From assembly GCF_030936135.1 (NCBI RefSeq), contig NC_082617.1, positions 2,662,001 to 2,726,000 of the forward strand: a DNA stretch of 64,000 nucleotides, in the 5' to 3' direction. This stretch comes from Gavia stellata (lineage: Eukaryota; Chordata; Aves; Gaviiformes; Gaviidae). The position numbers and the translations under genes are program-made. The notes beneath the pieces are model-generated. The model saw only the letters and a list, made by a program, of their open reading frames with translations, ran no database searches and was not told the DNA's origin. Below, in pieces: positions 1 through 9,700 of the stretch (its first letter is position 1; each line of letters starts with the position of its first letter).

Positions 1-977
1 CTGGCAGAGGAAGAGGAGGAGGAGGAAGAGGAAGGACACACTTCTGAAACAGAGGACGACAAATCTTGCACCTTTTACCTTCCACGCCCAAATAGCACTT
101 TGCATCCCAATACACCTAACTCAGGTAAGTGAGGCACTGTGGTGGCACTGTGGGATTATTGGTGGTGTGTGACAGTGTCCACGATTCCTACAGACCCTCA
201 TGGGGCTCCACACAGGTGGAAATGCTAATGGAGGTGACTTCTGACAGCAGAATTGGGGCTTAGCAGGGACAGGGCTTGAACCAGAACAGGGAACTGCAGA
301 TGGGTGGCTTCCATGCTGTCCCTGCCAGGATCCTGATCCTGCTTCCTTTTGGGGCAGTGAGAAATATTCACGTCAGCTTTGTCCTTCCAGCAGATTTATC
401 CAGCTACACCCCAAAGCACTCTGTGAAGTTCAGTGAGTGGCAGGAGCAGAAACATGAGGAGATGCCTGCTGCAGAGGGACCCCTTCCAAAGGAAGCTGAT
501 TCCCATGGGAACCAAGTCATGGTGAGACTTTAAATAAGCAGGTCTCGGCTTTGTCCTGCTGTGCTCTTATCCCAGTGCTCGGGTTGGTCTGGACAGTGGA
601 TGGGATGGGATGTGCCTTCCACTGAACACTTCTCTGTGTGTGTGTGTTCGCTGCCCAGCGAGGTGTGCCACTGCTCACAGAGGGATCAACACAAGGTCCC
701 ACTGCCACCAGCAGACCTGCCTCTCCCTGCCTGTGTAAAGGAGACTTAAGGCAGCTGGCACTCTTTGTACTCCAGGGCATGCTTGGAGGGGGGAATTAAA
801 TGCGCTCATTAGCCCTGGGCAAGGTGCCAATGCAGCCTTCACCGTCCAAAGGTGTGGGTACTCATTTGCTTTGGATTTGATGACACCTCTATGTCAACTC
901 TGCTTTCTCCACAGCTCACCCCAGCAGAAAAGGGCGGACTCTCCGATTTCAGCAGCGAGCCTGCTCTGTATTTTTGA
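1..977 (+). CDS. TPRN: Taperin (TPRN), 3' part: last three coding exons
   Basis: Taperin is an actin-associated protein of the phostensin/taperin family, found at the base of hair-cell stereocilia and linked to human deafness. Three exons join in phase. Exon 1-124 is cut by the window edge, begins with a run of glutamates and ends with a gtaagt donor. Exon 391-521 reads DLSSYTPKHSVKFSEWQEQK. Exon 915-977 ends in SDFSSEPALYF and a stop. Splice phases 1 and then 0 keep one frame through all three. The identification rests on the remembered taperin C-terminus and on human synteny, where TPRN is the direct neighbour of SSNA1. The V-K-F core in the middle exon resembles a PP1-docking site, but that is only a suggestion. 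The gene is convergent with SSNA1. The 5' two thirds lie outside the window. Confidence 0.78.
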
Positions 978-3630
978 TCGCTTCATCTTCTAGCCTGCAG
1001 CAGCGGCTGCTGGACAAAACGCGTCAGTGCACCTTCCAAGTGTCCATGCAAGCACCACGGAAATAAGCTTCTGGGTCCCTCCGTCACCACAGTTTTCATT
1101 TGATCCTGATGCCAAGGGTGGACTAGATGCTGTCGGGCATCTTTGGAGAATATTTGCACTGGATTCTGGGACCTAACTACTACTTTTAAAGTGTATGATT
1201 TATTCTACCTGTGGCCTTGCGTGTTCCTTGTTCAAGATCAGCTGCCCATTAGGCAAGCGTCTTTAAGAACAGATCTGTAATCCTGGGATGGATGTAGACT
1301 CTCTCAGTGCTTCTCCGAGTCCACCCATCCAGGCACTGTATGGGGTCTGGACAGCTTTTGTAATACTTCTCCCATCAGAGGCCCCAGTGAAGAGCGGTTC
1401 TGCGGAATCTGGGCAGTTAGCTGGATTCGCAGAGGTGGTTGTGATTTGACAGCTAGATTGGCTGTCAGTTTGGAAAACCATTGAAGGTTCATGGTTTGTT
1501 CTCAGTATGTTTCTGGGTCTAGTTTCACTGAACCATCGTGGAATTGATGTGCCAGTTACCTTCTTGTGAAGGAAGCTGAATGCACTGTGTGAGGGATGGG
1601 AAGGGGAATAAATGCCTTGAGCTTTAGGTGTCGTTTTCACACTGATCTGTAAAGAACAACTGTCTTCAGCCTCTTGAAGATTCCCAAACATTGGCCATAG
1701 CTTTGATCTGTCTGTACCTGACTCTGGCATCCAGCCTCTAGTAACAGCTGATTGTGCTTCAGTTTGCCAGTTCCTCTTGTTGCTTTGTTCCAGCATCTTA
1801 ACGGGGCCAGGCCCAAGATTTACCTGTCTTGGCGGGGAGGCTTCCTTCTAGCCATGCTCGCTCCACTCCTCTAACGTGAAGCACAGGAGGGCCATTTCAC
1901 TCTTTTATTCTGCAGAACTTGAACAAGGAATACCGTTTTTTTTTTTCTAGGATTTTTATAGTTCTATTGTAATTCTTTAATGCAGCCAATATGCAAAAGA
2001 ATCTGCTAGACTCTTCCATTTAAGTTTTCTACTACTGTAAACTCAGGGTCAAAATTGCACTCTGGAAAAGACGGAACACTGCTGCTAATGTGATTTGTAC
2101 TTCTGGGATTAAAAGAGACGCAGTTGGAATAGATACGTCCTCTTTGGGCTTCATGAAATGAGTGGTACCCCAGCATGTGGCTCTATCCAAAGGACCAGGC
2201 TGGTATCTTTGATTAAATTTGATATTTTTATTGGTTTGTCTGTTATATATACATGATGTCAAGCTGACACTGGTCTATGAACTGAAAATGCTCTCCATAC
2301 CTTGCACTTGTTTTGATGTATAGTGTAGCAGCAGGAGGAAGGTTGTTCTGCTGAAAAACACAGTTAGGACTAAATGTTAGGACATACCTACTTCTAGCTG
2401 TTCTCCTCTTCTGCCCGGGGTGCCTAAATATTTCTGGAAAGGTAATGCAAAAAAACCCACAAAACCTCAGCAGTTTGTTAGATGTTGGCTGGAGGGGCCC
2501 CAGAGGAACGCTTTCCACCTTCTTGCGCTTCTAAGGCTTGTCCTTTTCAAGCTAACTCAAGATCTGCTCCCCGCGTGACCTCCCAGGAGCAGTATGTGGC
2601 TGGCAGCACATCTGTGTCCGACATGACACGAGTACCATGGAAAGAGCAGTGAATCCCATGTGCTGAGGCTTCTCCCATTAATGAAATACTTCAGGACAAG
2701 ATGCTGAGACTGGGGTAGAATGAGGAAAAATGCAGGACTGCTAGTGAGTGCTAGATGTAAGGCATGAGTAAGTTAAGTTACCAGATATGTGAAGTTAAAC
2801 ACTGAGCAGTGCCCACAGCCAGTAACTGCACACAGCCAAAGGAGGTCAGGAGCTATGTTGGAAGAAAAGGTTATGCACAGCTTTTCTAGCAGAAAAGGTC
2901 CCAGTGAGTATCTTGCACTGTGGAAAAGCTCAGGCCACTTTAAGGCAGCCCTATCTCTAGATTTGCAACTTAACAAAACTGCAGGTGGTGAAGCAAAAGC
3001 TGCTTCCAACTGAAGTTAGGGACAAGGTGTCTGAACTAGTCCTGACTTCGTTCTGCTGTGGATCACTGAGGAATGCTAAAGCCAACAATATCCTGCAGCT
3101 TGTTGCACTGACTTCAGCCAACTGAAACGCTGCTCTGGTACTCTGCGTGCTCTTCTCGGTGAATTAGCTCTGTGCCTACGATGTCTCTGGTTGGGACAGG
3201 CTGAGGGGAGGCGGGGGAGTGCAGAGTCTGCTTCTCAACAGGAGCAGGCAGTGCCCTGGTGTGCTGCTGACTTCTCTACTCCTCCTTCCAGTTTGCCTGC
3301 TCTACCTCGTAGCTGTGATTTGCACCTCGCTGAGTGCTGCCTTTGCACTTCCCGGCTTTGCACTCTAATCCCTGTCTGTACCAGATGAACTCTTAGCTTG
3401 CTCTTGGCAGAGCAAGGTGAATGCCCCCCTTTTTGAGGGCAAACGCATTAGCTGATACGTCACCGCCTGGGATAGGCATCAGTATCACTGTGCTCAAAAT
3501 AAACGCTTTATTTTTTTTTTTTGTAGGATGCCTCCCCTGATCCTTAGCATTTGAGGATTACCTCTAATAGATCTCTAACTAATACCAAAGTGCGTCTGAA
3601 AGGAAAATTTACTTCTGCAAAGCAAAGACT
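978..3630 (+). other. Probable TPRN 3' UTR and TPRN-SSNA1 convergent intergenic region
   Basis: No convincing coding exon is seen here. Two plus-strand AATAAA hexamers, at 1607-1612 and 3498-3503, are candidate ends for the TPRN transcript. The second is followed by a T-rich tract, as expected downstream of a cleavage site. Which one is used cannot be told from sequence. The second would bring the TPRN transcript to within about 130 bp of the SSNA1 polyadenylation signal on the other strand. Confidence 0.45.
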
Positions 3631-3636
3631 TTTATT
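3631..3636 (-). promoter_or_regulatory. SSNA1 polyadenylation signal (AATAAA on minus strand)
   Basis: The plus strand reads TTTATT, which is AATAAA on the coding strand of SSNA1, 72 bases after its stop codon. This gives a very short 3' UTR. Confidence 0.65.
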
Positions 3637-3707
3637 AAATGTGGCAGCCTTGTACCAGAACAGCAGCTGTCCCAGACCAACAGGACTTTCCAGGTTGAAA
3701 AGCAAGT

Positions 3708-6198
3708 TTAGGAATGCTTTTGTCCACGTGCTTGTTTTTCTTTTGAAGTGTTTTGCGGCTCACTGGCTTTACCAGCATTCCCAATTTCTCCCTTCAGGAC
3801 ATCTAGCAATGTCTGAGAACTCTCCAGAATCTGGGAAAGAAAGAAAGAAAAATAGCTTATTTTTACATAAACAGTTTCTCTTACAAGTTGCCTAAAAATT
3901 CAGCTGATCTGATCTACCTTGCAGCAAGAGGCATTCTCCAGCCCTTACAGTATCTAATTCTCGGTGACATGCTGTCCTGTATCTCACTGTGGGAATATCT
4001 GTGGAGGAATTTCTCTGGTTCGTGCCCATATTCTGCATACGAAACACCTTAAGCGATTTATCTGTCTTGGAGCACGAGACAGAGAACTTCCTAAAGCAGG
4101 CTGTGGGGTGAACTTCGGTTTGTTATTAAGGGAGGTGTTGTTACTTGGGCTTTTTAGATCAGTATGAAATTGTGCTCAGCTGACCCAGTTTCAGCTGTCT
4201 TCCACTGTTAAAACTGCACACTTTAGGTTTCTTGCTTCAAGACTAACTCAACTCTACAATGACTTTTTAAGTCAGTCTAAATATTTCCTTTTATTAATTG
4301 TCTTCTATTTTTAGCTTATATTGTACATAATCTTAACACTCCCACTAACTATGCACTAGGAAGCAAGGCTACCACAGGTTTAGGAGATCTTGCCTGTCCA
4401 TCTCACCATTTAAAGTTCTAACACGGTGGACAGCTAACAAAATGGGATAGTAGGGTTGTAGTCCCAAAGATCATTTACGTTCTTATCAACTTGTGGAAAT
4501 CACTAAGTGGTCAGAGAAGAGATGGAGGTAAGTGTCCCGCAGGACGAGACACCAATAGAACGTGTTGGTGGGATCTCACCGCCTTGTCCGTGGACGGAGG
4601 TGGAGTCTTGCGACTGTCAGGGGCTGGGGGAAGGCCAGGAGTGCGATTACAGACGAGAGCCGTACATCCACAGGAAAGGAACTTTGTTACTGGTTTCTGT
4701 TTGAGGACATCTGCATTCCCGCTCCTAAGCACCTCTGCTTTTTACCTGCTGTGACTGTCTTTTAATGTCAATAAACAAAAATTCATTTGTAGGCTGGGGG
4801 GTTGTGACTTGTATCTCAGGGAAGGTTTCTTTTGAAAGGTGCTGTTTGTTCATGTAGCTTTACAATACAATTTCTAAGCTGTTGAATTTTTATGCAAGTT
4901 CCCCCCCTCCCCCCCAAACCATCAGGTCTTGAAGTGGTAGGCTGAGAAAACAGTTCCAGCCTCATCTGAAAAATAATTGTCACCGGAAAGGACTGAATTT
5001 GGGAGATGAAGAGTATCTGAGACAGAGCAGTGACCACATAAAAAGAAAAAAGGCATGGGAGAAGGAGAATGTAGTCAGCAGCTATTAGGGGAAGGGTGCT
5101 CTAGAATGAAACAGCCCCTTTTTACCAATAGAGATCATTGCTTAGCTGAAAGTGAGCTGGAAAGATCCTTTTATTTTTTTAAAAAGCTGATGGGTGTGTG
5201 ATTCGAAAGTTAATTCAGGTGTTGGCCTATGCACAGGGTGAAGCAGTCCGGCCTGGCAGAGTTTAAAAGTACGGGACAGGTGAAGGGATGGAGCCATCCC
5301 AGTAACCGAAATGACAGCAACAGCCCTTGTGCTCCTCACCTCCTTCCCCCCCTGTACTGGTCCAACATTGCTACTTTTTTAAATGGTGTTATTCCATTAA
5401 AGGTGGAAGAAATGACATGGGAAGTTGAGCAAAAAGAGTGGCTGGTAAGCGGACAGCTCTGTCATTGGTGTGTTGTTACCTGTCTGAATTCATGGTCTTC
5501 TGGGTCAATGTCTTCTCTCTGCTTTCCTCCTTTCCCCCCCCCCCCCCAACTGATGGTTTGGGAGAAGGTCTTTTTTAGGGGTCTGTTCCAAGGACCGTCT
5601 CGGTGTATTCTGACAATACGCTTTAACTTAACCCCCACTCTTCCTGCCCTGGAGAGGGGCCCGGCTGGACCCGCTGCCCGCCGAGCCCTGGGCAGCGGAT
5701 GGCGGGGGATGCCCGTGTCCTTCGGTACCACCGGGCCTCGCTTCCCCGGGCAGCGCAGCACAGCACCAGAACCCACCCCAGCCCCAACCTCCCCCTGAAG
5801 GGGCACCGCCTGTGCCGGCAGCTCGGTCCCGCTCGGCGCCGGGGCCGGGCGGGGAGCCCCGGGCGGGGGTACCTTGCCGTAGGCCGCCTCGGTCTCGGCG
5901 ATGGTCCTGTCGAGCTCGCCGCGGGCGGCCAGGTGCCGCGCCAGGCTCTCGCTGGTGCGGGCCAACCGCTCGGTCAGCGCCCAGATCCGGCCCTGCAGCC
6001 GGCTCCGCTCCGCCTCCTCCTCCCGGATCCGCCCGCTCAGCTCCTCCCGCCGGGCCCGCAGCTCCGCCAGCCCTGCGCGGCACGGCCCCGTCAGCCCCGG
6101 CCCCGTCGGCCCCGGCCCCCTCCCCGTCGGCCCCGGCCCCGCTCACCCGCCCGCAGCTCGCCGTTGTACCCCCGCAGCGCGGCCCCCGCCCCGCTCAT
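3708..6198 (-). CDS. SSNA1: SSNA1 / NA14, microtubule-associated coiled-coil protein, three exons
   Basis: SSNA1 (Sjogren syndrome nuclear autoantigen 1, NA14) is a small self-assembling coiled-coil protein at centrosomes, basal bodies and the midbody. It binds microtubules and promotes their branching. On the minus strand, exon 1 (6198-6147) starts MSGAGAALRGYNGELRA, exon 2 (6072-5873) ends with LDRTIAETEAAYGK, and exon 3 (3830-3708) reads ILESSQTLLDVLKGE and ends QARGQKHS-stop. Donors gtgagc and gtaccc and acceptors gcag and tcccag join phases 1 and 0, giving 124 aa against 119 in human. The DRTIAETEAAY and ILESSQTLL blocks are nearly identical to the human protein. Exons 1-2 are extremely GC-rich and contain a single lysine; exon 3 has normal composition. 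Intron 2 is about 2 kb. The start shares a promoter with ANAPC2. Confidence 0.95.
4507..4704 (+). other. Antisense open frame with downstream polyA signal inside SSNA1 intron 2
   Basis: A 65-codon frame with several cysteines (ESCDCQGLGEGQECDY) ends at 4704 and is followed by AATAAA at 4770-4775. A gtaagt donor-like site and a cccgcag acceptor-like site lie inside it at about 4528-4542. I do not recognise the peptide. It lies opposite SSNA1 intron 2 and could be a terminal exon of a plus-strand transcript or chance. Confidence 0.15.
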
Positions 6199-6700
6199 CG
6201 CCCCGGCCCGGCCCCGCCCGACGTCCCGCCGCGCTCCGCCTCTTCCTGCGGCGCGGCCCGCATGGAGCCGCCGGCGGGCGCGGGGCTCTCGGCCGCCTGG
6301 CACACGCTCAGCACCGCCCTGGTGCCGCCCGCCGCCCTGGGGCTGGTGAGCGGGGGCGGCCGGGCCGGGCGGCGGGGGGGCTGCGGCGGCGCTGGGCCCG
6401 CGGGGCGGGCGGGAGGGCGGACCAGGGCCCGGGGGAGGGCGCGCCGCGCCCCGCTCGCCTCACGCCGCCGCCCGCCTCACGCCGCCGCCCGCGGGCCTCT
6501 GGGCCCGGTCGGGGCCGCCCGCCGTGGGCCCAGGGCAGGCCCGGCCCCCGCTCCGCCGCCCGCGGGGTGGCTGAGGAGGCCCCGGCCCGGCCGGTCCCCT
6601 CCGCTCATGGGTCCGTTTCTCGGTGCTGCCGCGGGGCAGGTGGGAGCTGCCGGGGCTGCGGGGGGGGAACGCCTGGAGCTGCCGGCCTGGGAGGAGAGGA
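5650..6700. promoter_or_regulatory. CpG island over the SSNA1/ANAPC2 start sites
   Basis: Dense CpG and very high GC run through SSNA1 exons 1-2, the intergenic gap, ANAPC2 exon 1 and the start of ANAPC2 intron 1. The edges are estimated by eye. The composition keeps several spurious long frames open on both strands. Confidence 0.8.
6199..6261. promoter_or_regulatory. Bidirectional core promoter between SSNA1 and ANAPC2
   Basis: Only 63 bases separate the two divergent start codons, so both 5' UTRs and the core promoter must overlap or extend into each other's gene. Visible elements are GC-box-like CCCCGCCC at about 6212-6219, a GACGTC CRE core at 6220-6225 and an ETS-type CTTCCTGC at 6242-6249. 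There is no TATA box. This is a typical housekeeping head-to-head promoter; the sites are motif matches only. Confidence 0.75.
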
Positions 6701-9700
6701 GGGGGGACCTGGCTGTGCGGCGGCTTGTATTTGCTCGGGGGGTGTCAGGGAAAGGCCGTGGGGGTCCAGCCGTCCCCCTCTTCCCCCATCACACCGGCCA
6801 GGAAAGCGTACGTGCCAAAACGATGCGCTGCTTCTCCCGTCTGCGCTGCGGTCCTGCTCCCTGCTCGCTCCCCCAGGGAGCTAATGTCGGCCAAGGAAGG
6901 GTTTGCCCCAGAGCCTGGCTTTTCGGGGACCCGAGGGCGGCTCGTGGCCCCCCTGCCAGCGCACGTGTCCTGCAGCAGCCGCCAACGGAGACAGCAGTGG
7001 ACGGTGTTTGGGTGTTAGGCCTGGGAGATGGGCACCTGCCTTCCAGCAGCGGGCTGAGACCCCGCTGGCTCTCCACGGAGGAATGGTATCCGCCTGGTGC
7101 TGTTTGACGGCAGAGTCCTTGTGCATTTGGACCCCACTCTTCGGGATGAGCGGTATCTTCTGCCCCAGATCCTCCTCGAGAAGTCTTTATGCACGCTTAA
7201 CTTGGTACCCCTCCGCTTTTCAGGCAGCACCGAGGTCCGATGCTGTGGGGCCACTGAAGGATGCCGAGCTGCGGCCAGCCCTGGAGGTGCTGCGCTGTTA
7301 CGACTTGCACTCGATCGTGGAGGAGTGGTTCATCGAGGTGCTGCAGACGGACCTTCAGGCAAATATAGCTCCTGAGTTCTGGAACTGCATCGGCCAGTAT
7401 GAAAACACGGCTGAGGAGCCCCAGTGCTCCTCGCTCCTTCTGGACGCGTTTTGTCTTCTCAAGTGCCGCCTGGAGCCCTACCTGAACAGCCTGGAACTTC
7501 TGGAGAGGTGGACCAAAGCAGGCTTGCTCCTGGGGACAGGCGCTCAGATGCTGCAAGAAAAGGTCTACACCATGTTCAAAGCTATCCTTTTCTTCTCCAC
7601 TACCAAGTCCTTCCAGGAAATGATCCAGCAGTTCTACAGCCGCACTTTCAGGATATACATGCGGCAATGGAAGAAAGGAGAAGATGGAACGAACGAGTGC
7701 GAGAGCAGCATGAGTGAGACCGAGCAGGAGAGCGATTCGGAGGAGGGCGGAGGAGAGAGCTCGCTGTGCGCAGGCTGCAGCAGCAAGAGAGACCAGTGCT
7801 GGTGCCCCAAAGCCATGGAGCAGTTTCAGCAGCTCAATGACATTCTGTATGTAGGTTACGGGGTGGTGGCTGTCACTCAGAACAAGCAGATGGGGAGCAA
7901 AATGGGAGGGGGAGCAGCAGCAGGTTTTCGTGCTATCTGAAAACGGGAGGAGTTACGCGTGAGGTCAGGCTGGATCATGGTACTGGCTAGAGAACTTGAC
8001 ACAGGGTTTCTCCAGCTGGTTGCCAACTGGTGATTGAACTAGAGCAGATTTTTAAACAGAAAGTTCCTCTCTCTGGATATGAGAATATCCTCCTCTTGCT
8101 CTAAGGCCTTCTGTCCGCAAAGAAGCAAACTTCTAAATGAAAAAGCTTTTGATGGCTAGAAAATAATGTTTCTAAGGAAGGTAGGATAGAAGTAGTGTCA
8201 CGTGTTATACATATAGTGCATCTATGTGGCATTTAAACTTAGAATTATGCCTGCATCTGTGGACCATACAGGGTGGAGGGTGCCTTCAGGTAGTTAGATT
8301 TTCTTTATTTGCTTGTACATTTGCTTCCATACGCTCTGAATCGGGTCACTGTCTGTGTTTGTAGCCGCCGGTTGAATTTGCTGGAGAGAGTGAGTGCCGA
8401 TGCTGTCACGACCATCTTGCACCGGATGATAGAGGAGAGGATGGAGCACCGATGCAGGGGGGAATACGAGCACTCCTTCCTGAATGAGTTCCAGGAGGTA
8501 AGGAAGGCGTGCGGGCAGCGAGGGCCCTTCCTCCGGGGATGTGCAGCTGCTCCTGTTACTGCTTTAGCAACTCAGGCTAAAAGCAGATTCCACCTGAAAA
8601 CACCTGCTCCTGGGCTCTGACACCCACCGTCCCGGGCAGAAGAGGTGGTTAAAACTCCCCATTTTGATTTAACGCTAGAGGGGAAGGTTTGCTCTGACCT
8701 GTGCATAATGGACCATTATATTGCACCTGGTGATGTCTGTAGTAATGAGGGAATTTCTGTGGTTCTGTTTTACGAACTGCAAGAGCGTGTAGTGCCGCCT
8801 AGCCTGCAGAGAACCTCCCTCTGCGTAGGTGGGCCCCTAATTTGAATTTGTGTGGCTGTTTTCTTTCCAGTTTTTCAGCATCCCTTTAAAACAGGAAGCA
8901 AAGATGGGAGGTGATACTCTGGTATTGATCTCACCAGTGGACCACATAGAGAAATAAAATCCTTGCACCTATCCGCTTGTTTTCCTGCTACCTTAAACTG
9001 AGTTCGAGTTGGGCTGTTTACGCAGCGTGACCTTAAAATAAAATTCTTCTCCGGGTTATGGCTTTTCCAGGATACAGTCCTGGCTCTGCAGGCTCGCCCT
9101 GCACTCTTTGTTCCTTGATGCATGACCTTGCCTTTGCCTGTGTTGAAGAACAATGCGTGAAGTCGGGCTGCCATGCAAACCAGGCTGCTCTCTATGGTTG
9201 CCCTAGTTTCCTTGCTGTTTGCCACGCCGGCCGTTTTTGTTGTCTGCAAACATTGGCAGTCATTTTATATTTACTTCCCTTTAGTTGCTGTGCAACACTT
9301 TCTTTACTAGACCTAGCGTGAAATGCTTTTGGATGACCTGGAGATTTTTTTAAGGGCACCAGAGAAAAATGCAACTGCATTGCGCTTGTGGAGTCTGCAG
9401 AAGGTCTTGCAGAAGGTCTCCTTGCTCCCACCCCTTCAGAAAGGCCAGTGCGTTTGGCCGCAGAATATTGGAGCATGTTAGAACTAGGAAGAGATAAATT
9501 TAAGGAAAAAAGCAATAAGCCTGGCAAGCTAAAGGTAAAATAGGAGAAGTCTGACAAACAACTTGCTAAAAGTACAAGTGCTGACAGCAAACCCCCTTTT
9601 CAGACACTTCAGCAGCAGCCTGGAGCGTCAGTTGATAATCAGGCTATAGCAGGAGCACTCAGAGAAGATAAACTCATGGGGAAAAACGGGTTGGTTTGAT

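Noticed and set aside
1100-1160. GGTGGACTAGATGCTGTCGGGCATCTTT resembling a CR1 tail
   Set aside because: Only about 25 bases match the CR1 pattern and the terminal ATTCTATG is absent; too short to call within the TPRN 3' region.
5812-7107. Long plus-strand frame of over 400 codons across the SSNA1/ANAPC2 promoter
   Set aside because: It is arginine-, proline- and alanine-rich, kept open by CpG-island composition, and runs antisense to SSNA1 and through the ANAPC2 start and intron in another frame.
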